From positions 5,547,001 through 5,611,000 of the forward strand of contig NZ_JAZHRU010000001.1 of NCBI RefSeq assembly GCF_036924525.1: a stretch of DNA of 64,000 bases, in the 5' to 3' direction. The translations under genes were made by a program, and so were the position numbers. Source of the stretch: Bradyrhizobium sp. AZCC 1719. Its GTDB lineage: Bacteria; Pseudomonadota; Alphaproteobacteria; Rhizobiales; Xanthobacteraceae. This document shows positions 40,477 through 50,606 of this stretch, one piece after another; position 1 is the first letter of the stretch; each line of letters starts with the position of its first letter. Under the pieces are notes generated by a model. It had not been told where the DNA came from. It saw nothing but the letters and a program-made list of their open reading frames with translations, and ran no database searches.

Positions 40477-41403
40477 ATGAGCCCACGTATTTCCTGGGAA
40501 GGCGTCTTCCCGGCCGTCACCACGCAATTCAATGACGACCTGTCGCTCAACATCGATGCGACCGCGAAGGTCATGGACGGCCTGATCCGCGACGGCGTTT
40601 CCGGACTGATCGTCTGCGGATCCGTTGGCGAGAACACCTCGCTGGAGCGCAAGGAGAAGGTCGCGATCATGGAAGCCGCGAAATCCGTTGCGGCGGGTCG
40701 CGTACCCGTGCTGTGCGGCATTGCCGAGTTCACGACCGCCTTTGCCGTCGAAACCGCCAAGGAAGCGGCGCGCGTCGGCATCGATGGCGTGATGGTGATG
40801 CCGGCGCTGGTCTATTCCTCCAAGCCGCATGAGACGGCCGCACATTTCCGCGCGGTCGCCACGGCGACCGACCTGCCGGTGATGCTCTACAATAACCCGC
40901 CGATCTACAAGAACGACGTCACGCCGGACATTCTGACCTCGCTCGCCGACGTCGAGACCGTCGTCTGCTTCAAGGACTCTTCCGGCGACACACGGCGCTT
41001 CATCGACACCCGCAACATGGTTGGCGACCGCTTCGTGCTGTTTGCCGGCCTCGACGACGTCATCGTCGAGAGCGTCGCCATGGGCGCAGTCGGCTGGGTC
41101 TCCGGCATGTCGAACGCCTTCCCGCGCGAGGGCGAGACCTTGTTCCGCCTCGCCAAGGCGGGACGTTATGCCGAAGCCATGCCGCTCTACGAATGGTTCA
41201 TGCCGCTCTTGCACCTCGATGCCCGTCCGGATCTTGTCCAGTGCATCAAGCTCTGCGAGCACATCATAGGCCGCGGCACCGCGCTGACCCGTCCGCCGCG
41301 GCTTGCGCTGCTGCCGCACGAGAAGGCCGAGGTCGAGGCCATGATGGCGAAGGCGCTGAAGAACCGGCCAGTGCTGCCGAATGTCGGGCTGAAGGCCGCG
41401 TAA
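40477..41403 (+). CDS. DapA-family lyase, probable 1-pyrroline-4-hydroxy-2-carboxylate deaminase
   Basis: Class I aldolase-fold enzyme of the DHDPS/NAL family, 308 residues. The Schiff-base lysine is Lys166 in VVCFKDSSGD, the catalytic tyrosine Tyr138 in VMLYNNPPIY and the carboxylate-binding loop is CGSVGENTSL (about 47-56). The start SWEGVFPAVTTQFNDDLSLN and the end LTRPPRLALLP are very close, from memory, to the Pseudomonas and Sinorhizobium deaminase that makes alpha-ketoglutarate semialdehyde in hydroxyproline breakdown. If so, the TRAP genes import hydroxyproline or a derivative. Other substrates of this versatile fold cannot be excluded, and no hydroxyproline epimerase or oxidase is in the window. 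Confidence 0.85.
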   Translation: MSPRISWEGVFPAVTTQFNDDLSLNIDATAKVMDGLIRDGVSGLIVCGSVGENTSLERKEKVAIMEAAKSVAAGRVPVLCGIAEFTTAFAVETAKEAARVGIDGVMVMPALVYSSKPHETAAHFRAVATATDLPVMLYNNPPIYKNDVTPDILTSLADVETVVCFKDSSGDTRRFIDTRNMVGDRFVLFAGLDDVIVESVAMGAVGWVSGMSNAFPREGETLFRLAKAGRYAEAMPLYEWFMPLLHLDARPDLVQCIKLCEHIIGRGTALTRPPRLALLPHEKAEVEAMMAKALKNRPVLPNVGLKAA

Positions 41404-41408
41404 GCGGC

Positions 41409-41553
41409 CTACTTGGCGGCGTCACAGGCCCTCATGGTGAGGAGCGCGAAGCGCGTCTCGAACCATGAGGCCCCCTCTGTGGCCTACATCCTTCGAGACG
41501 CCCGCTCTGCGGGCTCCTCAGGATGAGGAGTTTGAGCGGCTATGACGCAGTAG
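41409..41553. repeat. Palindromic repeat copy 1 (left flank of the leucine locus)
   Basis: About 140 bases made of two hairpins: CATGGT...ACCATG and CATCCT...AGGATG, whose inner parts (GAGGAGC, GCGTCTCGAA) are complementary to TTCGAGACGC and GGCTCCTC of the second half. The core 41430-41529 is nearly identical to 48771-48872, in the same orientation. The ends (CTACTT...GCGTCA and TATGACGCAGTAG) are roughly inverted. It lies directly after the lyase gene and ends 3 bases before the HMG-CoA lyase stop. Confidence 0.88.
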
Positions 41554-41555
41554 GA

Positions 41556-42461
41556 CTATTTGGCGGCCCGCTTCGCGTTCAACGCCGCCGCGACGCGGCT
41601 GACCGGCGGGCGGCCGATCAGCCCACTGACGACATTGGTGGCCGCCACCAGCTTTGCCATGTCGACGCCGGTCGCAATGCCCATGCCTTCGAGCATGTAG
41701 ACCACGTCCTCCGTCGCGACATTTCCCGTCGCGCCGGGGGCGTAGGGGCAGCCGCCGAGACCGCCGGCGGCGGAATCGATCACGCGGCAGCCCTCCTCCA
41801 TCCCGGCATAGAGATTGGCGAGCGCCTGGCCGTAGGTATCGTGGAAATGCATCGCCAGATTGGCCATCGGCACATGGCCGGCGACCGCGCGCAAAAGCTG
41901 CCGCGCTTTCAGCGGCGTGCCGACGCCGATGGTGTCGCCGAGCGAGATTTCATAGCAGCCGAGGTCCCACAGCACTTTTGCGACATCGACCACCGCCTGC
42001 GGCTTGATTTCGCCCTCATAGGGACAGCCGAGAACGGTGGAAATATAGCCGCGCACCCTGACGCCATCGGCCCTGGCGCGGGCGAGCACCGGCTTGAAGC
42101 GTTCGATCGATTCCGCGATCGAACAATTGATGTTGGCGCGGGAAAAGCTTTCCGACGCCGCAGCGAATACCGCGATCAGTTTGGCGCCGGCGGCCTGAGA
42201 AGCCTCGTAGCCCTTCTCGTTCGGCACCAATACCGGCAGTTCGCAATTCGTATGATGGCTGACGCCGCGCAACACCTCGGCCGATCCGACCATCTGCGGG
42301 ATCGCCTTGGGCGACACGAACGCGCCAACCTCCACCGCCTTGAGCCCCGCGCCGATCAATGCCTCAATGAACGCAATCCGGTCGGCGACGCTGATCGGGG
42401 TTTTTTCGTTCTGCAACCCATCGCGCGGGCCGACTTCGACAATGTGAACGCTGTCGCTCAT
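41556..42461 (-). CDS. Hydroxymethylglutaryl-CoA lyase
   Basis: Cleaves HMG-CoA to acetoacetate and acetyl-CoA, the last step of leucine breakdown. It is 301 residues from the ATG at 42461 (MSDSVHIVEVGPRDGLQNEK); the longer frame from 42527 lies inside mccA. The metal-site arginine and aspartate are in EVGPRDGLQNE, metal histidines in ANLAMHFHDTYGQAL, and the active-site cysteine loop is GGLGGCPYAPGATGN. The start overlaps the mccA stop by ATGA. The gene is liuE/mvaB in other nomenclatures. It is the last gene of the ivd-mccB-mccA-lyase operon. Confidence 0.94.
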   Translation of the reverse strand: MSDSVHIVEVGPRDGLQNEKTPISVADRIAFIEALIGAGLKAVEVGAFVSPKAIPQMVGSAEVLRGVSHHTNCELPVLVPNEKGYEASQAAGAKLIAVFAAASESFSRANINCSIAESIERFKPVLARARADGVRVRGYISTVLGCPYEGEIKPQAVVDVAKVLWDLGCYEISLGDTIGVGTPLKARQLLRAVAGHVPMANLAMHFHDTYGQALANLYAGMEEGCRVIDSAAGGLGGCPYAPGATGNVATEDVVYMLEGMGIATGVDMAKLVAATNVVSGLIGRPPVSRVAAALNAKRAAK

Positions 42462-44470
42462 GACGCTACCGTCGGTTCGATTTCGGCAAGTTCGACGCCT
42501 TCGCCGACGATATCGCCGACCTTGCACCTGATTTTCGTCAACACGCCCGCAAACGGCGCGCGCAGGGTCTGCTCCATCTTCATGACTTCCAGCGTCAGGA
42601 TCGCCGCGCCCTTCTCCAGCGTCGCGCCTTCCTCGGCCAGCAACGCCACCACGGTCCCCGGCAGCGGCGCCACGATCTTGTCCTCGCCGACCAGTTCCTC
42701 CGTCTCGCCGCCGAACGGATCAACCCAATGCAGGTCGAAGCGGCCGTTCCGGGTGCGGAGATAAAGCTCGTGGCCTTCGATCACGGCCGTGACGCGCGAT
42801 TTCATGCCCTCGATCGTCAGATCGAAACTGCCTTCTTCCGCGGGCGACGTCGCGAAAACGAACTCGTGCTTGCCGATGGTCAGTTTCGACGGACCATTGC
42901 CGTAGTGCAGCGTTACCTTGTGTTCGGCGCCCTGCCCCTGACGTAACGAGAACACCCGCTTCCGCTGCCCGACCGGCATCCAGCCAAACGTCTGCCAGGG
43001 CGAATGCGCTTCCTTGCGCGCAGCCTTCTGCTCATCGACAACGATTGCCGCTACCGCAGCGCAAAGTTCGAGATCCCCTGCCGTCCCCGAGGATTCCGTC
43101 AGCTTCTTCAGTTCGCGCTCGATGAAGCCGGTGTCGATGGTATTGGCGCGCACCTGCGGGTGCGTCACCAGCGCGGACAGGAACGGAATGTTGGTGACAA
43201 TGCCGCGGACGTCGGTCTCTTCCAGCCCACGATTCAGCCGCTCGATCGCTGCCTGACGGGTCGGCGCCCATGCAATGACCTTGGCGAGCATGGCATCGTA
43301 ATATGGCGACACCGCATCGCCGCTGCGATAGCCTGCATCGATCCGCAGGCCGTCGACCGCCTCAGGCGTGCGCCAGGTCCTGATCCGGCCGACTGATGGC
43401 ATAAAATTCTTCTGCGGATTTTCGGCGTAAACCCGCGCCTCGATGGCGTGTCCGTTCAGCTTGATCTCGTTCTGCGCCAACGGCAGCTTTTCGCCGAACG
43501 CCACCCGCAACTGCCATTCGACGAGATCGACGCCGGCGATGAGCTCGGTCACGGGATGCTCGACCTGCAGGCGGGTGTTCATTTCGATGAAGAACACCTC
43601 CTTGCCGTCGGAGACGAATTCGATGGTGCCGGCGCCGACATAGTTGACGGCGGCAGCCGCCTTGCGCGCAGCCGCGCAGACTGTTTCGCGTTGATTGGCG
43701 TCCAGCGTCGGCGACGGCGCCTCCTCGATCACCTTCTGGTGCCGCCGCTGCAGCGTGCATTCGCGTTCCCAGAGCGAGAGCAGATTGCCGTGGCTGTCGC
43801 CGATGATCTGCACCTCGATATGCCTTGGGTTTTGCACGAATTTCTCGATCAGCATGCGATCGTCGCCGAACGCAGCCTTCGCTTCGCGCTTGGCGCTGAC
43901 GATCGCCGCCGCAAGCTCGCCGGCCGAATTGACCACGCGCATGCCCCGCCCGCCGCCGCCGGCGGAAGCCTTGACCAGCACGGGGAAGCCGATCTTCTCG
44001 GCGGCCTTCGCAAGCGTCGCCTCGTCCTGGGCCTCGCCGTGATAGCCGGGCACCAATGGCACGCCAGCCTTTTCCATCAGCGCTTTCGAGCCGGACTTCG
44101 AACCCATCGCCGTCATCATCTCGGCCGTGGGGCCCACGAACACCAGCCCGGCATTCAGGCAGGCTTGCGCGAATTCGGCATTTTCAGACAGAAAGCCGTA
44201 GCCGGGATGCACCGCCTCGGCGCCGGTCTGGCGCGCCGCTTCGATCACGCGCTCGACGTTGAGATAGCTGTCGCGCGCCCGCGCCGGCCCGAGCAGCACG
44301 GCCTCGTCGGCCATGGCGACATGCATGGCGTCGCGGTCAGCCTCGGAGTAGACCGCGACGGTGCGCAGGCCCATGGCGCGGGCGGAGCGGATCACACGGC
44401 AAGCAATCTCGCCGCGGTTGGCGATCAGGAGGGTGCGAAAACGCCGGTAAAGTTTCGAGCGGTCCATCAT
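42458..44470 (-). CDS. mccA: Methylcrotonyl-CoA carboxylase biotin-containing alpha subunit
   Basis: Biotin-dependent carboxylase subunit, 670 residues. Biotin carboxylase domain: LLIANRGEIACRVIRSARAM, ATP-grasp loop KASAGGGGRGMRVV, HPGYGFLSENAEFA and EMNTRLQVEHPVTELI. The biotinyl domain near the C-terminus carries LEVMKMEQTLRAP with the biotin lysine. The start ATG at 44470 overlaps the TGA of mccB (TGATG); the next in-frame ATG is equally possible. Together with MccB it carboxylates 3-methylcrotonyl-CoA in leucine degradation. Other acyl-CoA carboxylases look alike; the ivd and HMG-CoA lyase neighbours decide the name. Confidence 0.94.
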   Translation of the reverse strand: MMDRSKLYRRFRTLLIANRGEIACRVIRSARAMGLRTVAVYSEADRDAMHVAMADEAVLLGPARARDSYLNVERVIEAARQTGAEAVHPGYGFLSENAEFAQACLNAGLVFVGPTAEMMTAMGSKSGSKALMEKAGVPLVPGYHGEAQDEATLAKAAEKIGFPVLVKASAGGGGRGMRVVNSAGELAAAIVSAKREAKAAFGDDRMLIEKFVQNPRHIEVQIIGDSHGNLLSLWERECTLQRRHQKVIEEAPSPTLDANQRETVCAAARKAAAAVNYVGAGTIEFVSDGKEVFFIEMNTRLQVEHPVTELIAGVDLVEWQLRVAFGEKLPLAQNEIKLNGHAIEARVYAENPQKNFMPSVGRIRTWRTPEAVDGLRIDAGYRSGDAVSPYYDAMLAKVIAWAPTRQAAIERLNRGLEETDVRGIVTNIPFLSALVTHPQVRANTIDTGFIERELKKLTESSGTAGDLELCAAVAAIVVDEQKAARKEAHSPWQTFGWMPVGQRKRVFSLRQGQGAEHKVTLHYGNGPSKLTIGKHEFVFATSPAEEGSFDLTIEGMKSRVTAVIEGHELYLRTRNGRFDLHWVDPFGGETEELVGEDKIVAPLPGTVVALLAEEGATLEKGAAILTLEVMKMEQTLRAPFAGVLTKIRCKVGDIVGEGVELAEIEPTVAS

Positions 44471-46074
44471 CACATCCTGAACAGGCCAAACTTCGTGGGT
44501 TCAATCGGCGCGTTGGCCGCGGCGGACAACCCAAGGCCCAACACCAGGCGGGTGTCGGCGGGATCGATCACGCCATCATCCCACAGCCGCGCGGTGGCGT
44601 AATAGGGATTGCCCTGGCTTTCATACTGCGCGCGGATGGGCGCGCGGAACTTGTCCTCTTCCTCGGCCGACCAGCTTTCGCCCTTCGCCTCGATATTGTC
44701 GCGGCGGACCTGGCTCAACACCATGGATGCCTGCTCGCCGCCCATGACAGAGATGCGAGCATTCGGCCACATCCAGAGGAAGCGCGGAGAGTAGGCGCGG
44801 CCAGACATGCCGTAATTGCCGGCGCCATAGGAGCCGCCGATCACCACGGTGAATTTCGGCACGCCGGCGGTCGCCACCGCTGTCACCAGCTTGGCGCCGT
44901 CGCGCGCGATGCCGCCGGCCTCATATTTCTTGCCGACCATGAAGCCGGTGATGTTCTGCAGGAACACCAGCGGGATGTTGCGCTGGCAGCACAGCTCGAT
45001 GAAGTGCGCGCCCTTCAGCGAGCTCTCGCTGAACAGAATGCCATTGTTGGCGATGATGCCGACCGGATAGCCCCAGATATGGGCGAAGCCGCAAATCAGC
45101 GTCGCGCCGTAGAGCTTCTTGAACTCGTCGAACTCCGAGCCGTCGACGATCCGCGCGATGATGTCGTGGACGTCGAACGGCTTTCTGCCGTCTGCGGGGA
45201 CGACGCCGTAGATTTCCTCGGCGGGAAACAGCGGCTCCCGCGGCTCGCGCATGTTCAGCACCGCGCGCGCCGGCGGCTTCAGCGTGGCGACAATGCGCCG
45301 GGCGATTCCGATCGCATGTGCATCGTTCTGCGCATAGTGATCGGTGACCCCGGAATGGCGGGAATGCACGTCGGCGCCGCCGAGCTCTTCGGCGGATACC
45401 ACCTCGCCGGTCGCGGCCTTCACCAGCGGCGGGCCGCCGAGAAAGATGGTACCCTGATTGCGCACGATGATGCTCTCGTCCGACATCGCCGGCACATAGG
45501 CGCCGCCCGCGGTGCACGAGCCCATTACGATGGCGATCTGCGGAATGCCCTGCGAGGACATCTGCGCCTGGTTGTAGAAGATGCGGCCAAAATGCCGCTC
45601 GTCCGGAAAGATCTCGTCCTGCATCGGCAGGAAGGCGCCGCCGGAATCGACCATGTAGACGCAGGGCAGATTGTTCTGGCGCGCGATATCCTGCGCGCGC
45701 AGATGCTTCTTCACCGTCATCGGATAATAGGTACCGCCCTTGATGGTGGCGTCGTTGGCGACGATCACGCATTCGCGGCCCGAAATGCGCCCCACCCCGG
45801 TAATGACGCTCGCAGAATGAACGTCGCCACCATAGAGCCCGTGGGCCGCCAGCGGCGATAGTTCGAGAAACGCCGTGCCGGGATCGACCAGCAGGTCGAC
45901 GCGCTCGCGCGCCAGCATCTTGCCCCGCGATGTATGCCGCTTGCGCGACACCTCGCCGCCGCCGCCGGCGACCACTTTGAGCTTCTCGCGCAGTTCGGCC
46001 ACGAGACCCCGCATCACGTCGGCATTGCGGGCAAACTCGGAGGACGTAGGATCGATGGTGGAATGAAGCGGCAT
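44470..46074 (-). CDS. mccB: Methylcrotonyl-CoA carboxylase carboxyltransferase beta subunit
   Basis: Carboxyltransferase of 534 residues, the usual MccB length. Crotonase-type CT domains show [24 protein letters not shown] at the start, [62 protein letters not shown] and, in the second half, [20 protein letters not shown] and [20 protein letters not shown]. It precedes mccA with a one-base overlap. It is 113 bases after ivd on the same strand. Confidence 0.95.
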   Translation of the reverse strand: MPLHSTIDPTSSEFARNADVMRGLVAELREKLKVVAGGGGEVSRKRHTSRGKMLARERVDLLVDPGTAFLELSPLAAHGLYGGDVHSASVITGVGRISGRECVIVANDATIKGGTYYPMTVKKHLRAQDIARQNNLPCVYMVDSGGAFLPMQDEIFPDERHFGRIFYNQAQMSSQGIPQIAIVMGSCTAGGAYVPAMSDESIIVRNQGTIFLGGPPLVKAATGEVVSAEELGGADVHSRHSGVTDHYAQNDAHAIGIARRIVATLKPPARAVLNMREPREPLFPAEEIYGVVPADGRKPFDVHDIIARIVDGSEFDEFKKLYGATLICGFAHIWGYPVGIIANNGILFSESSLKGAHFIELCCQRNIPLVFLQNITGFMVGKKYEAGGIARDGAKLVTAVATAGVPKFTVVIGGSYGAGNYGMSGRAYSPRFLWMWPNARISVMGGEQASMVLSQVRRDNIEAKGESWSAEEEDKFRAPIRAQYESQGNPYYATARLWDDGVIDPADTRLVLGLGLSAAANAPIEPTKFGLFRM

Positions 46075-46187
46075 GATCGGCGTTTTCTTTGGATGCGAGG
46101 GAGCCGTTGGAATGGCTTCAGGACGGCCGGAACGTAACGTTCGAGGACGATATGACAGCCTGTATCATCTTTGCCTCGATGTGAAGT

Positions 46188-47360
<1,173 letters not shown>

Positions 47361-47387
47361 CGTTCCACCCTTGCATTTCTTCGAATT

Positions 47388-47403
47388 AAACGATCATACG
47401 TTT
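47388..47403. promoter_or_regulatory. Candidate TetR operator between ivd and the TetR gene
   Basis: AAACG-ATCATA-CGTTT at 47388-47403, five-base inverted arms around a six-base centre, in the 185-base divergent gap (47361-47545). It is close to the ivd start and followed by a T-rich stretch. It is a reasonable operator for the divergent TetR protein. A related TTATACGACCG occurs near 47487. Confidence 0.45.
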
Positions 47404-47545
47404 TTTTACTATCCTCGCAAGTGGGACCTATTCAGGCTCAAATGGACGCTGCAGACTATTGAAATTACTATATTTTCGTGCCAGAATTATACGACCGCTT
47501 GCTCGTTTCCCGAGGCGGCGAACGCCCTCCACTCTCAGAGGCCCA

Positions 47546-48214
47546 ATGGCGCGGACGATCGGCTCACATGGCCCCAAGACGATGGAGGCGATCCGCAAGG
47601 CCGGGCTGCGCCTGATCTTCGAGCACGGCTACGCGGCGATGAGCCTGCGCCAGCTTGCGGCCGAAGTCGGGATCCAGTCGGGCTCGCTCTATAACCACAT
47701 CTCGACCAAGCAGGAATTGCTGTTCGTCCTGATACGGGACCACATCAACGAGCTGCTGCGCCAGCTCGATCGAGCTCTGCTCGGGAAACTGGAGCCGGCC
47801 GACAAGCTTCGTGCCTTCGTCGCCTTTCACGTCAGTTACCACATGACCAAGAAGCGCGAGGTCTTCATCGCCAATTCCGAGCTGCGAAGCCTGGAGCCGA
47901 AGAACTACGAGGAGATCGTGGCGCTGCGCGGCGCCTATGAGCGGCGGCTCGCGGAAATTCTCACCGAGGGTGTCACGGAAGGCGAGTTCGAGGTCGTTGA
48001 CATCCAGGTGGCGACGTTTGCGATCCTGTCGCTCCTGACCGGCCTCACTGCCTGGTACCGGCCCGGCGGGCGGCTCACCAAGGAGGCGATCGTCGCCGCC
48101 CATGAGAAGCTCGTGCTATCGGGCGTCGCTCCTGGCGCGACGCCTGAGCGGGCGCAAACCAAGTGCGCGCCCTCCCCTGATGTCACGGCTCGCGGCAGGC
48201 CGGAGGGCGGATGA
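47546..48214 (+). CDS. TetR family regulator of leucine catabolism (inferred)
   Basis: DNA-binding regulator of 222 residues from the ATG at 47546 with AGAGG five bases upstream; the frame back to 47459 is non-coding. The N-terminal helix-turn-helix is TMEAIRKAGLRLIFEHGYAA, MSLRQLAAEVGIQSGSLYNHISTKQELLF. The C-terminal ligand domain belongs to the TetR_C type seen near fatty acid and branched-chain genes (FVAFHVSYHMTKKREVFIANSELRSL). Being divergent from ivd, it is the probable repressor of the operon; the effector is likely an acyl-CoA. Its stop is seven bases before the Lrp-type gene. Confidence 0.9.
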   Translation: MARTIGSHGPKTMEAIRKAGLRLIFEHGYAAMSLRQLAAEVGIQSGSLYNHISTKQELLFVLIRDHINELLRQLDRALLGKLEPADKLRAFVAFHVSYHMTKKREVFIANSELRSLEPKNYEEIVALRGAYERRLAEILTEGVTEGEFEVVDIQVATFAILSLLTGLTAWYRPGGRLTKEAIVAAHEKLVLSGVAPGATPERAQTKCAPSPDVTARGRPEGG

Positions 48215-48221
48215 GGCGCCG

Positions 48222-48719
48222 ATGACGGAACGTCAACCCCTCGACGAATTCGACCTGAAAATCCTGTCCGAGTTGCAGAAGGACGGACGTATCCGCAACA
48301 ACGAGCTGGCAGACAGAGTCGGCCTCTCGGAGCCTCCGTGCCGGCGGCGCGTTCGATCCTTGCGCGAGCGCGGCTATGTCAGTGCCATCAAAGCCACGCT
48401 CGACGAAAAGCTCCTTGGTTACGAGGTTATTTCCTACGTATTGATTCAGTTGCAGAGCCAGGCTCAGGCGACGTTGCAGGCGTTCGAAAGATCGATCGCG
48501 GCAATACCGCTGGTCCAGCAGAGCTGGCGCATTTCGGGCGACGCCGATTATCTGCTCAAATGCGTGGCGCGAAACGTCGAGGGCATGCACCAGCAGCTTC
48601 TGCAATTTTCAGCGATGCCCGAGGTCCGCAACATCAGAACCTTCCCGGTGCTTGGCGTCGCCAAGGATGCGCCGTTGCCCATATTCCCAAATCCGGCGGC
48701 ATCTGACCCGGGGCAGTAG
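48222..48719 (+). CDS. Lrp/AsnC family regulator
   Basis: Leucine-responsive type regulator of 165 residues. The ATG at 48222 has GAGG six bases upstream, at the TetR stop, so the two are translated together; the longer frame from 48102 overlaps TetR. Helix-turn-helix: LDEFDLKILSELQKDGRIRN, NELADRVGLSEPPCRRRVRSLRERGY. The RAM ligand domain follows (VLIQLQSQAQATLQAFERSI, SWRISGDADYLLKCVARNVE). Association with ivd suggests that leucine or another amino acid is sensed, an inference. A palindromic repeat starts 36 bases after the stop. Confidence 0.92.
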   Translation: MTERQPLDEFDLKILSELQKDGRIRNNELADRVGLSEPPCRRRVRSLRERGYVSAIKATLDEKLLGYEVISYVLIQLQSQAQATLQAFERSIAAIPLVQQSWRISGDADYLLKCVARNVEGMHQQLLQFSAMPEVRNIRTFPVLGVAKDAPLPIFPNPAASDPGQ

Positions 48720-48754
48720 GCCCCACGTCTACCGCGCCGATCGGGCGCTTAGCT

Positions 48755-48895
48755 CTACTGCGTCATAAGCCCCTCATGGTGAGGAGCGCGAAGCGCGTCT
48801 CGAACCATGAGGCCCCGTCTGTGGCCCTACATCCTTCGAGACGCCCGCTCTGCGGGCTCCTCAGGATGAGGGGTTTGGAGCGGCTGTGACGGAGA
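48755..48895. repeat. Palindromic repeat copy 2 (right flank of the leucine locus)
   Basis: Second copy of the element at 41409-41553, same orientation, about 7.3 kb away. The 100-base core 48771-48872 differs from copy 1 by only a few bases. It begins CTACTGCGTCATAAG and ends GGCTGTGACGGAG. It ends exactly at the stop codon of the NDUFS4-like gene (48896). Confidence 0.88.
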
Positions 48896-49201
48896 TTAGT
48901 GGGTCCAGGGCTCGCCGCGCCTGAAGGCGAAATTGTCGGCGTAAGCGGCCGGCCGGCGCACCGAATCCTTGGGCTCGATCACCTGGTAGGCGATGCCCTT
49001 GCGCTCGCAATAGGCGATCGCGTCTTCCTTGGTGTCGAAGCGCAAGGTGAGCTGCTGCTTCATGTCGGAGGACGAGGTCCAGCCCATCAGCGGCTCGATC
49101 GCCCGCGGCTGCTCGGGCTCGTAATCGAGCTGCCATTCCTGGGTCTGGGCCCTTCCCGATTGCATCGCGTTCTTGGCAGGCTTGAAAATGCGGGCGGTCA
49201 T
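48896..49201 (-). CDS. NADH dehydrogenase (complex I) NDUFS4-like accessory subunit
   Basis: ETC complex I conserved-region protein of 101 residues, the bacterial counterpart of mitochondrial NDUFS4 and found in alphaproteobacteria. Pattern: ARIFKPAKNAMQSGRAQTQEWQLDYEP, PLMGWTSSSDMKQQLTLRFD, EDAIAYCERKGIAYQVIEP and the C-terminal YADNFAFRRGEPWTH. It is a peripheral subunit near the NADH-oxidising arm of complex I. The other complex I genes are not in this window, which is normal for this gene. The 229 bases upstream (49202-49430) contain its promoter and that of opgC. Confidence 0.93.
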   Translation of the reverse strand: MTARIFKPAKNAMQSGRAQTQEWQLDYEPEQPRAIEPLMGWTSSSDMKQQLTLRFDTKEDAIAYCERKGIAYQVIEPKDSVRRPAAYADNFAFRRGEPWTH

Positions 49202-49430
49202 TGGATGGTCGGGTCCTCAAGCGATATGCGACATGGAAGCGTTTGGTGGAAACGGCCGGGATAGTATAGAGACACCTTTCAGGAATTTGATCGGTGATTC
49301 CGGAAACCCGGATGTACCATTTCCGTGCCGGTATAGTCATTATGCCGTACTGTGACAATCCAGGGCTATCCGGCGCCCGGGACCCGGTCTTGCGGCGCGA
49401 TCTTCCCGAAAGCATCACGAAGCGGCACCC

Positions 49431-50576
49431 ATGAAAATCAACGCTACCCTGCCAGAAAAAGGACGCGACCTCCGGCTCGACCTGTTTCGCGGAGTCGCGA
49501 ACTGGGCGATCTATCTGGACCATATTCCCGACAATGTCGTGAACTGGATCACCACCCGCAATTACGGTTTCAGCGACGCCGCCGACCTGTTCGTCTTCAT
49601 TTCCGGCTATACCGCCTCATTCGTCTATGCCCGGATGATGCTCGAGCGCGGCTTCATCGTCGGCGCCACCCGGCTGACCAAGCGCGTCTGGCAGCTTTAT
49701 GTCGCCCATATCATCCTGTTCGTGATCTATATCGCCTCGATCAGCTATCTGGCGCTGCGCTTTGGCGACTCCGAACTGGTCAACGAATTCAACGTCGCCG
49801 TCCTGGTCGACAATGCGACCGAAACGCTGCGGCAGGGCTTGTTCCTGAAGTTCAAGCCGCTCAATCTCGACGTGCTGCCGCTCTACATCGTGCTGATGGG
49901 CCTGTTCCCGCCGGTGCTGTGGATCATGCTGCGCCAGCCCAACTGGACCATGCTGGCCGCGATCGTACTGTGGCTGGTGTCGCGGCAGACCGGCTGGAAC
50001 CTGCCCGCCTATCCGATCGGCACCTGGTACTTCAACCCGTTCGCCTGGCAGGTGCTGTTCGTGTTTGGCGCATGGTGCGCGCTCGGCGGCGCCCGGAAGA
50101 ACATGCACATCATCAACGCGCCGATCACGCTGTATCTATGCATCGCCTACCTGATCCTGGCGCTGATCATGACCATGGCCGGCCGGTTTCCGACGTTCGG
50201 CGAGCTGTTCCCGCAGTGGCTCTATTCGATGTTCAACCCGAACGACAAGACCAACCTTGCGCCCTACCGCTTCCTGCACTTCGTGGCGATCGTGATCCTG
50301 GTGATCCGTTTCGTGCCGAAGGAATGGCCGGGGCTGGAGTGGAAGATCTTCGATCCGCTGGTGGTCTGCGGCCAGCAGTCGCTCGCCGTGTTCTGCGTCG
50401 GCGTGTTCCTGTCGTTCGTCGGGCATTTCGAACTGTCGATGAGCACAGGCTCGCTGTTCGCGCAGATCTTCGTCAGCCTGACCGGCATCGCGATCATGAC
50501 CATCGTGGCCTATTACATTTCCTGGTCGAAGCGGCAGGACAAGCCGCTCAAGCCGGCAGCGCCGAAAGCCGCCTGA
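49431..50576 (+). CDS. opgC: OpgC-type acyltransferase membrane protein
   Basis: Integral-membrane protein of 381 residues with about ten helices, of the OpgC family. Family start: RDLRLDLFRGVANWAIYLDH, NYGFSDAADLFVFISGYTAS. In E. coli and Rhodobacter OpgC adds succinyl groups to osmoregulated periplasmic glucans. Here there is no mdoGH gene nearby, so the glycan is not certain. It is convergent with the carbamoyltransferase, with 30 bases between stops, which hints at an extracellular glycan modification theme. Symbol is by family resemblance. Confidence 0.85.
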   Translation: MKINATLPEKGRDLRLDLFRGVANWAIYLDHIPDNVVNWITTRNYGFSDAADLFVFISGYTASFVYARMMLERGFIVGATRLTKRVWQLYVAHIILFVIYIASISYLALRFGDSELVNEFNVAVLVDNATETLRQGLFLKFKPLNLDVLPLYIVLMGLFPPVLWIMLRQPNWTMLAAIVLWLVSRQTGWNLPAYPIGTWYFNPFAWQVLFVFGAWCALGGARKNMHIINAPITLYLCIAYLILALIMTMAGRFPTFGELFPQWLYSMFNPNDKTNLAPYRFLHFVAIVILVIRFVPKEWPGLEWKIFDPLVVCGQQSLAVFCVGVFLSFVGHFELSMSTGSLFAQIFVSLTGIAIMTIVAYYISWSKRQDKPLKPAAPKAA

Positions 50577-50606
50577 GCGGCTTCCGGCTGAATCGCGGCA
50601 GCCGGT

